Positions 34,212-43,097 of a stretch of DNA of 64,000 nt are shown piece by piece; the stretch's first letter is position 1; the number at the start of each line of letters is the position of its first letter. Both the position numbers and the translations under genes were made by a program. The stretch is from Prolixibacteraceae bacterium (lineage in GTDB: Bacteria; Bacteroidota; Bacteroidia; Bacteroidales; Prolixibacteraceae): contig JAIBEZ010000044.1 of NCBI GenBank assembly GCA_019459485.1, positions 62,001 through 126,000 of the forward strand. The letters are read 5' to 3'. The notes under the pieces were generated by a model. That model searched no databases. It worked only from the letters and a program-made list of their open reading frames with translations, and had not been told where the DNA came from.

Positions 34212-35054
34212 ATGTTAAAACTCGGAATTTTTGGCGACCAAACAAGCAATCCGGAGCTTATGAGGCAGTTAAAGACAATGCCTGAAGTAACCATAGCAGG
34301 GGTTTATTTCTCCGGAAATGTAACTTTTGATGGTGGTTTTACAGAATTTTTCACCCCAATTGAATTGATGGAAATATCGGATGCCATCCTGATCCTGAGC
34401 GATAAAAGTATCAGCAGTGATTTGATACGGATGATTTTGCGGAAGAGCAAACACATCTATCTTAAAACAATTCCAAACCTGAATGTTCGGGAAATGAAAG
34501 AATTGATAGATCTGGAAAAAGAAGCCGGAATTGTCAATTTTATATACAACCCTTTTGATTTTATTCCTCATTTCGATCCTCTCCTAAACAAATATGAGAA
34601 ACCGATGCTCATTAATTTGCGAACTTGTTTTGAAGGATCGACGCTCAAGCCGGCAAATGAGATGTTACTTTTGGTCACTGCCATCAACCGGGTAATTCAA
34701 AGTAATTACAGAAAAACCGATGTTGTAGGGATAGAGGATTCAGAAGGTCAGTTGGTTGTAAATGTTCGTATTGAGTACGAAAACAGCAGTGTGGCAAATC
34801 TTACTGTTTCGAAAGAAAAAACTTCGGGCTATTGCGAAATTCTAAGCACCGGAGGGCGAAGCAATTTTGAGTTTCAATCACCGCTCTATCTTTCATATCC
34901 CAATCCAAATCAGGAATTTACCTCTATCAATAATTTTATCCGGCTGATTCAGGTTCAGAACAAACAATTGAACTCGTTCGCCAATTTGCTGAACGGTGTC
35001 CGCATTGTGAACGAGATCAGTGAACATCTGCGCTTCAACGAAATTAAATTCTAA
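34212..35054 (+). CDS. Degenerate Gfo/Idh/MocA-like oxidoreductase-fold protein
   Basis: A 280-residue protein whose N-terminal half looks like a Rossmann domain (LKLGIFGDQTSNPELMRQL, then SDAILILSD near 60-70). The order of strands recalls Gfo/Idh/MocA dehydrogenases. The GxGxxG loop is replaced by GDQTSN, and the usual catalytic EKP is absent (LKTIPNL in its place), so it is probably not an active dehydrogenase. The C-terminal part ends NGVRIVNEISEHLRFNEIKF. It lies 78 bases before a polysaccharide-priming sugar transferase and may have a linked role. Function unknown. Confidence 0.75.
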   Translation: MLKLGIFGDQTSNPELMRQLKTMPEVTIAGVYFSGNVTFDGGFTEFFTPIELMEISDAILILSDKSISSDLIRMILRKSKHIYLKTIPNLNVREMKELIDLEKEAGIVNFIYNPFDFIPHFDPLLNKYEKPMLINLRTCFEGSTLKPANEMLLLVTAINRVIQSNYRKTDVVGIEDSEGQLVVNVRIEYENSSVANLTVSKEKTSGYCEILSTGGRSNFEFQSPLYLSYPNPNQEFTSINNFIRLIQVQNKQLNSFANLLNGVRIVNEISEHLRFNEIKF

Positions 35055-35065
35055 GATTAAAACAC

Positions 35066-35073
35066 TACTTTTG
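35066..35073 (+). promoter_or_regulatory. Candidate -7 promoter element for the sugar transferase gene
   Basis: TACTTTTG is an exact TAnnTTTG match, 59 bases before the ATG at 35132. Confidence 0.45.
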
Positions 35074-35131
35074 CAGCAATAATTTCAGGGTTATTGCGTT
35101 CATACATGCGCAAGCGACCTAATTTTTCTCT

Positions 35132-36547
35132 ATGAATAAAAATTTACATGTTGCCAGATATCTGGGGTTTGATATAATTGCCGCAATCATCAGTTGGACA
35201 TTGTTTTATTTCTACCGGAAGATCTATATAGAACCGTTGACTTTTGGCATTGATATTCCGCTGGAACTTACAGACAAATACTACCAGGCGCTTTTTTTTA
35301 TTCCCGTTTTCTGGATCACAATCTATTACATCACCGGCCAATATTCAAACATTTACCGAAAATCGCGTCTGCTCGAATTGGGTAAAACCATTGCAACTTC
35401 AGTTTCTGGTGTCACTGTAATATTTTTCCTTCTTTTGCTGAATGATTCTATCAGCGATTATAAAAAATACTACAACCTTTATTTTACGCTGCTTGGCCTT
35501 CATTTTGGATTTACATATCTGTTCAGGCTCATTCTTACAACCCGAACAATACACAAAATACACAGGCGTCTTCTTGGATTCAATACCATTATTATTGGGG
35601 GCAATAAAAAAGCCGTTAAACTTTATGAAGAAATGATGGCCCAGAAAAGGCCTGCGGGAAATAAGATTATTGGATTTCTAACTGTTGACAACCGCGAATC
35701 CTATCCTTTGGAAAAATATGCGCCCAATCTTGGAAACTATAAAAATCTGCAAAGAATAATTGGCGAGCAGGAGGTTGAAGAAATCATTATTGCCATTGAA
35801 TCAACCGAACACAAGCTGTTGAGCGAAATTCTAACCATGCTCGAAAACCGAACCCATGCGGTTTGGGGAATTCCCGATTTGTTTGATATCCTTTCGAATC
35901 AGGCAAAAACGAGTACAATTTTTGGCGCCCCATTGTTGAAAATTTCCAATGGTCTGATGCCCGTGTGGCAGGAAAATATTAAACGATTGCTGGATGTGGT
36001 GGTTTCAATTCTGGCGATGATCGTATTTCTTCCTGTTTATATTATTCTGGCAATCATGATTAAAACAAGTTCGAAGGGACCGGTTTTCTATAACCAGGAA
36101 AGGGTAGGCAAATTCGGAAAACCATTTACGATCTATAAATTTCGCACAATGGTAAAAGATGCTGAAACAAACGGGCCGCTTCTTTCAAGCACGAATGACA
36201 GCCGGATTACCAATATCGGTCAATTTATGCGTCGAACCCATCTGGATGAAATTCCACAGTTTCTAAATGTGCTTTTAGGCGAAATGTCGCTGGTTGGCCC
36301 ACGTCCCGAACGCAAATTTTATATTGACCAGATTGTAAAGGAAGCCCCATATGTGACTCACCTGCAAAAGGTTCGCCCCGGAATTACCTCATGGGGACAA
36401 GTAAAATACGGTTATGCATCAAATGTTCCGGAAATGGTGGAACGACTTCAGTACGACATGGTTTATATCAAAAACATATCGCTGTATGTCGATTTCAAAA
36501 TACTGATTTACACCATTATGGAATGTGTGAAAGCCAGGGGAAAATAG
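35132..36547 (+). CDS. Undecaprenyl-phosphate sugar phosphotransferase (WcaJ-type)
   Basis: A 471-residue polyprenyl-phosphate hexose-1-phosphate transferase, which starts synthesis of an exopolysaccharide or O-antigen repeat unit on the inner membrane. Four membrane segments occupy about 1-150, a CoA-binding-like Rossmann domain about 150-270, and a fifth membrane segment about 285-310. The bacterial sugar transferase domain carries YNQERVGKFGKPFTIYKFRTM, THLDEIPQFLNVLLGEMSLVGPRP and VRPGITSWGQV. No glycosyltransferase cluster follows, so it is an isolated priming enzyme here. Its stop codon directly abuts the stop of the convergent DUF4294 gene. Confidence 0.92.
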   Translation: MNKNLHVARYLGFDIIAAIISWTLFYFYRKIYIEPLTFGIDIPLELTDKYYQALFFIPVFWITIYYITGQYSNIYRKSRLLELGKTIATSVSGVTVIFFLLLLNDSISDYKKYYNLYFTLLGLHFGFTYLFRLILTTRTIHKIHRRLLGFNTIIIGGNKKAVKLYEEMMAQKRPAGNKIIGFLTVDNRESYPLEKYAPNLGNYKNLQRIIGEQEVEEIIIAIESTEHKLLSEILTMLENRTHAVWGIPDLFDILSNQAKTSTIFGAPLLKISNGLMPVWQENIKRLLDVVVSILAMIVFLPVYIILAIMIKTSSKGPVFYNQERVGKFGKPFTIYKFRTMVKDAETNGPLLSSTNDSRITNIGQFMRRTHLDEIPQFLNVLLGEMSLVGPRPERKFYIDQIVKEAPYVTHLQKVRPGITSWGQVKYGYASNVPEMVERLQYDMVYIKNISLYVDFKILIYTIMECVKARGK

Positions 36548-37135
36548 TCAGAGAATTCCAGCTTCAATGTACATTACAATTTGCTCAATCTGCCGGTCCT
36601 CTCCATGCGGATCGTACTGCGATTTCAGATTGTTGCCAAAAAGTCGTGCAACACCCTGCCAGAAAACAGCCGGAACACCACCTTTCAACTGATCTATCAA
36701 ATCATAAGAAGTTGAGTGAGTTTCGCGGTCGATTAGTTTTATCAGAATCCGTCCTTCCGAAATAGATAGTTTTTTAAGTTTTGGTCCGTAAAGTGCCATC
36801 AGTTCATCTTCCGCTTTCTTTATATAAACGCGGCGATCCCGTCTTTTCGATCCTTGTGGTACATCCTGCTGGTATTTCTGGTAAAGTCGGGCAGCTTCTT
36901 TCACGTATGGATAAACTTTTTTTACTTTCCAAACCAGCCGCCAGTATTGTTGTTCGTCCTGTTTCGATTTAAAACGGTTTTTTGGAAAAATTACAACTTC
37001 AGGTAAATTCACATGCGGAAGTGTATCATTATCTATTTTGATCCCTGGCACATAATGAGGGGATACTGGTTGCTGGGCATGCACGTCAAATGCAGCCAAA
37101 CAAAAAATAATACATGTGAAAAATACTTTTTTCAT
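36548..37135 (-). CDS. Exported DUF4294 protein
   Basis: A 195-residue exported protein with a signal peptide (about 1-20, DVHAQQ). The DUF4294 core includes NLPEVVIFPKNRFKSKQDEQQYWRLVWKVKKVYPYVKEA and KLSISEGRILIKLIDRETHSTSYDLI. It is a Bacteroidota-specific family of unknown function, predicted to be periplasmic. Convergent with the sugar transferase gene with no space between stop codons. Confidence 0.85.
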   Translation of the reverse strand: MKKVFFTCIIFCLAAFDVHAQQPVSPHYVPGIKIDNDTLPHVNLPEVVIFPKNRFKSKQDEQQYWRLVWKVKKVYPYVKEAARLYQKYQQDVPQGSKRRDRRVYIKKAEDELMALYGPKLKKLSISEGRILIKLIDRETHSTSYDLIDQLKGGVPAVFWQGVARLFGNNLKSQYDPHGEDRQIEQIVMYIEAGIL

Positions 37136-37223
37136 TGTTACTGTTTCCGCAACGAAGATAGTTATATGTTATAAAACTGAAACGATAAAAAAAGGTTTCG
37201 ATTATCCCGATGCTCAATCTTTG

Positions 37224-37231
37224 TATCTTTG
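37224..37231 (+). promoter_or_regulatory. -7 promoter element for the arginine deiminase gene
   Basis: TATCTTTG is an exact TAnnTTTG match 20 bases before the ATG at 37251, which supports that start over an ATG at 37116 inside the divergent gene. Confidence 0.5.
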
Positions 37232-37250
37232 GTGCGCTAAAAAAGGAAAT

Positions 37251-38519
37251 ATGCATACAAATCAAAAATTTAAAGTTGAAGTAAATTCTGAAATTGGTCA
37301 ACTCGAAGGAGTTATTATTCACACACCGGGCTTGGAAGTGGAAGAAATGACTCCTGAAAATGCTGAACGTGCGTTGTACAGCGACATTCTGAATTTATCG
37401 GTTGCCAGCGACGAATACGCTACATTTAAAGGAGTACTGAATAAAATCACCCGCACTTTTGAAGTCAGGGATTTGCTTTCGGATATTTTGGCCAGCGAAC
37501 CGGTGAAAACAAATTTGCTTCAGGACATTTGCTTCAACGAAAGCGCAATGGAAATTTTGCCCCTGCTGATGGAACAAAATCCCACTGAACTTTCGCGGCA
37601 ACTGATTCAGGGCGTTTACCTCGAACGGAACAACCTGACCCGATATTTGAGCCTTGAACGCTTCAGTCTTCGTCCTTTGCACAATTTCCTTTTTACGCGC
37701 GATGCTTCCATGTCGTTTGGCAACGAAGTGCTGATCGGTAAAATGGCGAGCAAGGTTCGCGATCGCGAGGCGGTGATCATGGATGCAATTTTCAATCACC
37801 ATCCAATGTTCGAAACTTCTACAATAAATCCCAATACTCCTGAAATTATTCGCAATTATCCGGGCATTTCTATCGAAGGCGGCGATTTTCAGGTTGGACG
37901 CGAAGATGTGCTGGTTATTGGAACCGGAATCCGCACCAGTACGCAGGGCATCGACTTTATACTCGAAAAAATCAAATCAAAGAAGGATGGTCTGCGTCAT
38001 ATCCTGATTCAGGAATTGCCCGATACACCGGAATCGTTTATTCACCTCGACATGGTTTTTACTTTTCTCGATGTGGATACCTGCATGGTTTATGAGCCGC
38101 TCATCATGGGAACCAATCGTTTTCATACCATTCATATTCAGGTTGAAAATGGGGAAGTGATTAGCATTGAGGAAGAAAAGAATCTGCCCAAAGCCTTGAA
38201 GAAGTTGGGTGTCGACATGAACCCGGTGCGTTGCGGTGGCGGCATCGACAGCTGGACGCAGGAACGCGAACAATGGCACAGTGGCGCCAATTTTTTCGCT
38301 TTTGCTCCCGGAAAAGTGATTGGTTACGAACGGAACATTCATACCATCGAACAGCTCAATAAAAATGGATTTGAGATCGTTCAGGCAAAAGACTTATTAA
38401 GCGGATTGTGCGAAATTCCGGAAGGAAAATGCGTGGTTACCATTCCCGGCTCCGAACTTGCCCGAGGAGGCGGTGGTGCACGTTGCATGAGTATGCCCAT
38501 CAGAAGAAAAAAAGTTTAA
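37251..38519 (+). CDS. arcA: Arginine deiminase
   Basis: Hydrolyses arginine to citrulline and ammonia. The protein has 422 residues. Guanidino-modifying enzyme motifs are present: FTRDASMSF near 145, EGGD near 205 (SIEGGDFQVG), HLDMVFTFLD with the catalytic His near 265, and the nucleophile Cys near the end in GGGGARCMSMPI. ArcB and ArcC are not adjacent, so it may work alone for acid tolerance or nitrogen supply. The start is the first ATG after the promoter; it opens HTNQKFKVEVNSEIGQLEGVI as in relatives. Confidence 0.92.
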   Translation: MHTNQKFKVEVNSEIGQLEGVIIHTPGLEVEEMTPENAERALYSDILNLSVASDEYATFKGVLNKITRTFEVRDLLSDILASEPVKTNLLQDICFNESAMEILPLLMEQNPTELSRQLIQGVYLERNNLTRYLSLERFSLRPLHNFLFTRDASMSFGNEVLIGKMASKVRDREAVIMDAIFNHHPMFETSTINPNTPEIIRNYPGISIEGGDFQVGREDVLVIGTGIRTSTQGIDFILEKIKSKKDGLRHILIQELPDTPESFIHLDMVFTFLDVDTCMVYEPLIMGTNRFHTIHIQVENGEVISIEEEKNLPKALKKLGVDMNPVRCGGGIDSWTQEREQWHSGANFFAFAPGKVIGYERNIHTIEQLNKNGFEIVQAKDLLSGLCEIPEGKCVVTIPGSELARGGGGARCMSMPIRRKKV

Positions 38520-38527
38520 AAAGTTCG

Positions 38528-38606
38528 AAGTGCCTGGAATTCGGAGTGCCTAAAGTTATAGCGGCATAACTCCAGGCAATTTAGGCACACTAAATACTTT
38601 AGACAC
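38528..38606. repeat. Nested inverted repeat between arcA and the trmH-family gene
   Basis: GTGCCTAAA (38546-38554) pairs with TTTAGGCAC (38580-38588), and within it GTTAT pairs with ATAAC. A second word, AGTGCCTGGA, precedes it, and CCAGGCA lies inside. It can fold as a branched hairpin and resembles a dispersed intergenic element. Confidence 0.6.
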
Positions 38607-38612
38607 TTATTT

Positions 38613-39143
38613 ATGCGTAAATTGAAAAATTCAGAACTCGACCGTCTGTCGGTTGACGAATATAAGGAAATTGTAAAAACTTCGATTACAGTTGTTTTGG
38701 ATAATGTCCGTAGCTGCAACAACATTGGGTCAGTATTTCGTACCTCTGATGCTTTGCTGATCGAAAACGTTGTACTATGCGGAATTACTGCTACGCCTCC
38801 CAATAAAGACATTCACAAAACAGCGCTCGATGCTGAAAAATCGGTTCCATGGCAGTACTTCGAAGAAACCGAAGAAGCTGTGAAAAAGCTCAGAGAATCA
38901 GGATATCGTGTTTTTGCAGTCGAACAAGTTGAAAACAGCATTTCTCTTCCGGATTTTATTCCCGAAAAAGATCAGAAACTGGCACTCGTTTTTGGGAACG
39001 AAGTAAAAGGTGTTCAGCAATCGGTGATCGATTTGTGCCACGGAGCAATTGAGATACCACAATACGGCACCAAACACTCCTTTAATATTTCGGTGAGCGC
39101 CGGTATTGTTTTGTGGGATTTGGTTTACAAACTTCGCTCGTAA
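38613..39143 (+). CDS. SpoU/TrmH-family RNA 2'-O-methyltransferase
   Basis: A 176-residue SPOUT-class methyltransferase. The three motifs are clear: LDNVRSCNNIGSVFRTSDA near residues 31-49, LALVFGNEVKGVQQSVID near 126-143, and IPQYGTKHSFNISVSAGIVLWDL near 150-172, which forms the knotted SAM site. The target RNA (tRNA or rRNA) cannot be read from the sequence. No N-terminal RNA-binding extension is present. Confidence 0.92.
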   Translation: MRKLKNSELDRLSVDEYKEIVKTSITVVLDNVRSCNNIGSVFRTSDALLIENVVLCGITATPPNKDIHKTALDAEKSVPWQYFEETEEAVKKLRESGYRVFAVEQVENSISLPDFIPEKDQKLALVFGNEVKGVQQSVIDLCHGAIEIPQYGTKHSFNISVSAGIVLWDLVYKLRS

Positions 39144-39655
39144 CTCAATTTCAAGCAACAATTTTCTTGCTTTGCTCCTGATGATTTGCCAGAGGTAGGA
39201 TTTCCTGAATTCACAACAGAAAATTTCAAAAGCTGCATCGCAGCTGAAATTGACATTTTTGATCCTATTTTGGATGGAAAATTCTTATGCCTCTGGCCGA
39301 ATCAGCCCGCCTTTGTTAAAAGAAGTTAAATTCAGGGCTTTTCGTCAAATATTCTCCAAAACGCCGAATTTCAGGTAAGGGTATTTGTTTCGTGAGTTGT
39401 TATATAATCGTATTGCGGAATTTTTTTTCATAAGTTTGTTATGGTTTTTGAATATGGACTTAGGGTCTGACTTAAAAACTTTAAAGGGTGTGGGGTGAGA
39501 TCCGACACCCTTTTTAATTTTGTTATATTTGGCAAATCAAATTTCTATAGAAAGTAGTGGGAATTATACTTTTCCATCTCCTTGCCTTCTTTGATAAGAT
39601 TTCGAAATTTTGTAGTTTCACACTGGATATAATAATTCAAGATATATTAATTCAC
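39144..39655. other. Gene-poor stretch with one terminator-like hairpin
   Basis: No convincing gene is present. The trmH frame stays open for about 60 codons after its stop codon, up to a TAA near 39328, but has no start codon of its own. At 39483-39513 AAAGGGTGT and ACACCCTTT form a 9-bp stem followed by a T-rich run. TATATTTG at 39524-39531 is a possible -7 element for the toxin-antitoxin operon. Confidence 0.5.
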
Positions 39656-39958
39656 ATGGATCTGCCATTACAACAATCTCAACCGAAAATAAGGCCATTT
39701 CTCTTATGGGATGTGACCCGTGAAGGATTTGATTTTTCAAAAAACAAGCAATTGGTAATTGAAAGAACCTGCTCTTTAGGTAATTTTTCTGATTTCAAAG
39801 AGATTGTTCGCTTTTATGGATTCGATACCATAAAAAAGGAGCTTATAAAATCTGCGTCTTTGGATCGAAAATCGCTTTCCTTTTTCAGCCTTTTTTTTGA
39901 TATTCCACTAGAAAAATTCAAATGCTATTCAAAGAACCTGTTGCTCCTTCAACATTAA
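39656..39958 (+). CDS. DUF6922-like antitoxin of an AbiE-type pair
   Basis: A 100-residue protein with KIRPFLLWDVTREGFDFSKNKQLVIERTCSLGNFSDFKEIVRFYG, the pattern of small proteins (DUF6922) found before AbiEii-type nucleotidyltransferases in Bacteroidota. I use the ATG at 39656; a longer reading from 39557 adds a hydrophobic stretch not typical of the family. The coding end overlaps the toxin gene by 37 bases, so translation is coupled. Presumed antitoxin. Confidence 0.82.
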   Translation: MDLPLQQSQPKIRPFLLWDVTREGFDFSKNKQLVIERTCSLGNFSDFKEIVRFYGFDTIKKELIKSASLDRKSLSFFSLFFDIPLEKFKCYSKNLLLLQH

Positions 39959-40578
39959 AAATTATTCAAAAGCTTTTCAGTATTGATGACCTGTACCATT
40001 TTGATTTGGTGGGAGGAACTGCTCTGGCCTTGCAAATCGGTCATCGGATTTCTGTTGACATTGACATGTTCACCAAAAGTGTCTTTGATAACAAACAATT
40101 AAAGGAATGTTTGCTTGAAAATTTTCAAGGGCACGATATAACTTTTGACTATGAAGCAAAAAACACACTAATCGGTTCAATCGACCAAATTAAAGTTGAT
40201 TTCATCCGCCATTCTTATCCAACGATTAAGGAAACAAAAGCAATTGAAGGAATCAGGCTTTGTTCTTTGGAAGATATTGCCGCAATGAAAGTAAGTGCAA
40301 TAACAGATAATGGCACACGGATCAAAGATTTTGTTGACCTGTATTATCTCCTTCATCATTTCAAATTAGACGAGATAATTCAGTTTTACGAACAAAAATA
40401 CCAGTCTGAAAATTCGTTTCATGCACTTAAAAGTATAACTTATTTTAATGATCTGGATATTGAAAGTATTAACAACATCAACTTTATAAAGAACAAAAGG
40501 ATTACATTTGAAAAGCTTAGATCTATTCTAGTTAAAGAAACTGAAGATTATCTAAAAAAAATAATCGGTAGAAAATAG
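39922..40578 (+). CDS. AbiEii/AbiGii-type nucleotidyltransferase toxin
   Basis: A 218-residue nucleotidyltransferase. The core motif LVGGTALALQIGHRISVDIDMF (about residues 29-50) supplies GG and the metal-binding DxD; KVDFI near 93 and KDFVDLYYLL near 134 complete the family signature. AbiEii proteins are toxins of type IV toxin-antitoxin systems that abort phage infection, and relatives (MenT) modify tRNA 3' ends. The upstream small gene is the presumed antitoxin. Confidence 0.9.
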   Translation: MLFKEPVAPSTLKIIQKLFSIDDLYHFDLVGGTALALQIGHRISVDIDMFTKSVFDNKQLKECLLENFQGHDITFDYEAKNTLIGSIDQIKVDFIRHSYPTIKETKAIEGIRLCSLEDIAAMKVSAITDNGTRIKDFVDLYYLLHHFKLDEIIQFYEQKYQSENSFHALKSITYFNDLDIESINNINFIKNKRITFEKLRSILVKETEDYLKKIIGRK

Positions 40579-40608
40579 GGTTTTTATTAATAATTTATCA
40601 ATCATTTT

Positions 40609-41994
40609 ATGACCTTAATCAGATCAATATCAGGAATTCGCGGAACAATTGGCGGTAAACCGGGCGAAGGTTTAAGTCCGCTCGATGTGGTAAAATATAC
40701 AGCAGCCTATGCCGAATGGGCCAAACAACAACATCCCGGACAAACAATCACCATTGTTGTTGGCCGCGATGCACGCATTTCAGGGCCGATGGTTCAGTCG
40801 CTGGTGGTGGCCACACTTTCAGGAATGGGTTGTCTGGTCGTTGATTTGGGAATGGCAACAACTCCCACCACCGAGATCGCGGTGAAGGAAGAACAGGCGC
40901 AGGGCGGAATTATCCTTACTGCCAGCCATAACCCAAAACAGTGGAATGCCTTGAAATTGCTCAATCACAATGGCGAATTTCTGGATGCTGCCGAGGGTGC
41001 TTTGGTTTTGGAAATTGCAGAAAATGAATCGTATAGCTTTGCCGAAGTGGACGATTTGGGCGAAGTATTTATTAAAGATTATACCGATATTCATATTCAG
41101 CAAGTGCTTGATTTGGGGTTGGTGGATGTGGAAGCTATTCGAAAAGCGGAATTCAGTGTTGCCATTGATGCAGTGAATTCTGTGGGCGGAGTAGTAATTC
41201 CGGAGTTGCTGAGAGCACTGGGTGTGAAAGTAATTGTTGAGATTAACTGCGACGCAACCGGTCATTTTGCCCATACTCCGGAACCACTTCCCGAAAACCT
41301 GGTTGAGACTGCTGAAATTATTCGCAACGAGTCGGTTGATGTTGGTTTTGTAGTCGATCCTGATGTTGACAGGCTGGCAATTATCAGCGAAGACGGTTCG
41401 ATGTTCAACGAAGAATATTCATTGGTTTCAATTGCCGATTATGTATTGAGTCAGACTCCCGGAAATACGGTTTCGAATTTGTCGTCGTCGCGGGCCTTGC
41501 GCGATATTACCGAAAAACATGGTGGAACTTATTATGCATCGGCTGTTGGAGAGGTGAATGTGGTTGCCAAAATGAAAGCCGTCGATGCGGTAATTGGCGG
41601 CGAAGGAAACGGTGGAATTATTTATCCTGCTTCGCATTACGGACGCGACTCTTTGGTTGGAATTGCCCTGTTTTTAAGTTTGCTGGCAAAGTCAGGGTTA
41701 AAATGTTCAGAGTTACGTAAAACTTATCCCGACTATTTCATCTCGAAAAATAAAATTGAACTCACTCCTGAAATTGATGTGGATGACATTCTGGTGAAAA
41801 TGAAAGTAAAATACAAGCACGAACAGGTGACCGATATCGATGGCGTTAAAATTGATTTTGCTGACAGATGGGTGCATTTGCGTAAATCGAACACCGAAGC
41901 AATTATCCGGATTTATGCCGAAGCTCCTTCGATGACCGAAGCTGACCTACTGGCACAAACCATTATTCAGGATATCAAATCGTTGATTGCCTAA
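40609..41994 (+). CDS. glmM: Phosphoglucosamine mutase (GlmM)
   Basis: Interconverts glucosamine-6-phosphate and glucosamine-1-phosphate for UDP-GlcNAc and cell-wall synthesis. The 461-residue protein has four phosphohexomutase domains. The phosphoserine is Ser106 in LTASHNPKQWNALK, the metal loop is DPDVDRLAI near residue 247, the sugar-binding GEGNGGIIYP is near 335, and the phosphate-binding RKSNTEAIIRI is near 424. Family members also act on mannose or glucose phosphates, so specificity is inferred from overall resemblance to Bacteroidota GlmM. Confidence 0.87.
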   Translation: MTLIRSISGIRGTIGGKPGEGLSPLDVVKYTAAYAEWAKQQHPGQTITIVVGRDARISGPMVQSLVVATLSGMGCLVVDLGMATTPTTEIAVKEEQAQGGIILTASHNPKQWNALKLLNHNGEFLDAAEGALVLEIAENESYSFAEVDDLGEVFIKDYTDIHIQQVLDLGLVDVEAIRKAEFSVAIDAVNSVGGVVIPELLRALGVKVIVEINCDATGHFAHTPEPLPENLVETAEIIRNESVDVGFVVDPDVDRLAIISEDGSMFNEEYSLVSIADYVLSQTPGNTVSNLSSSRALRDITEKHGGTYYASAVGEVNVVAKMKAVDAVIGGEGNGGIIYPASHYGRDSLVGIALFLSLLAKSGLKCSELRKTYPDYFISKNKIELTPEIDVDDILVKMKVKYKHEQVTDIDGVKIDFADRWVHLRKSNTEAIIRIYAEAPSMTEADLLAQTIIQDIKSLIA

Positions 41995-41998
41995 ATGT

Positions 41999-42045
41999 GA
42001 AAAAAGCTGGTCAATTTCCTATTTGAACTGACCAGCTTCTTTTAT
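41999..42045. terminator. Bidirectional terminator between glmM and the convergent gene
   Basis: AAGCTGGTCA (42004-42013) pairs with TGACCAGCTT (42029-42038). The minus strand gives a clean U-run (TTTTTTC), and the plus strand is T-rich after the stem. Confidence 0.8.
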
Positions 42046-42058
42046 TTATCTTTCAATA

Positions 42059-43030
42059 TTATTGGATTCCTTCCTTTTTCTTCACTAACTGACCTACAAT
42101 TGCCTCTTTTTCCTGAATTACCAATTGTTGTCTTTTTAGATCAATGTCGTTTTTATCGATCTTGTTTTTTGCCGATTTGATATCCATTTCTTTCGATTTG
42201 ATTTTCCCTTTCGAGGATTTTATCTCCCGGAAATAGCCTGATTTTTCCTTTTCAAGAACTTTCAGTTCCTTTTTTGCTTCATCAAATTCAGGAGTGCCTT
42301 TTAACATGGTCGAAAATGATACCTTTTTCAAATTGATAATTTCGTTCACCCTCACAATGTCATTTTCCAAAGCAAAAATACTGGCATTGTATTCCTGAAT
42401 ATTTGACTCGTACCGCGTGATTGCTTTCTCTTCCCTTTTTGTTTTCGATTCAATATCCTTCAGCACACCTTCCTGTTTCGATACTTCCTTTTTTGCTTCT
42501 TTAATTTGGTTGTCAACTACACTTTGGTAGGCTTCCACTCCAAAATCACGGACGTAACTTTTGAGTGACATAAATCTTTCTGCATCAACATTTGATTCAC
42601 TAATAAACGCAGAATCGGTGTATTGAAAAAAAGCGCTGAACTGACAACCTTCAGCCAGTTGAGTGATCCGCGCGTAAACATCCATCGAATATTTTGAAAT
42701 CTCGTTTACTTCGATGGATCTTACATACATCTCACCCCCTTTTGTTTCAACTTTTAATCGGTCGCGGCTGGCCCTGTTTTCTTCACTTTTAAAAATATTG
42801 CCAACCTGAGTGGCAAGGTTGCTGATCCGTTCTCCTATACTTCTGTTATTGACATACTTTTTCCATACAGGCTCAACTTCTTCGGTTTTCGCTTCCGGAA
42901 TCACTACAGTGAAAGCCATCTGAGTCCCTTTTGACATTGATTTTTCGCCCGTTTCGACTACTACCTTGTATTGCGAACTGGCATTTAAAGCCATTGTAAT
43001 GGCTGCGAATAATAAGAAAATTTGTTTCAT
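42059..43030 (-). CDS. Exported coiled-coil protein of unknown function
   Basis: A 323-residue exported protein with a signal peptide (about 1-19, ALNASSQ). The first 170 residues form a mixed region; the rest (about 175-320) is strongly heptad-like and rich in Lys and Glu (KEAKKEVSKQEGVLKDIESK, KKELKVLEKEKSG), so a long periplasmic coiled coil is predicted. I do not recognise the family. The start is the ATG giving a proper signal peptide; an in-frame ATG 30 bases upstream adds a basic extension. Confidence 0.75.
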   Translation of the reverse strand: MKQIFLLFAAITMALNASSQYKVVVETGEKSMSKGTQMAFTVVIPEAKTEEVEPVWKKYVNNRSIGERISNLATQVGNIFKSEENRASRDRLKVETKGGEMYVRSIEVNEISKYSMDVYARITQLAEGCQFSAFFQYTDSAFISESNVDAERFMSLKSYVRDFGVEAYQSVVDNQIKEAKKEVSKQEGVLKDIESKTKREEKAITRYESNIQEYNASIFALENDIVRVNEIINLKKVSFSTMLKGTPEFDEAKKELKVLEKEKSGYFREIKSSKGKIKSKEMDIKSAKNKIDKNDIDLKRQQLVIQEKEAIVGQLVKKKEGIQ

Positions 43031-43097
43031 TGGTGGTTTTTTTACTGAAACGAATAACAAATCTTTTTTGTTTATGATCTATATATTTATTTGTTCT

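Noticed and set aside
39144-39540. Insertion sequence remnant
   Set aside because: A hairpin and a protein-like open stretch are present, but I could not find paired terminal repeats, a target duplication or transposase motifs.
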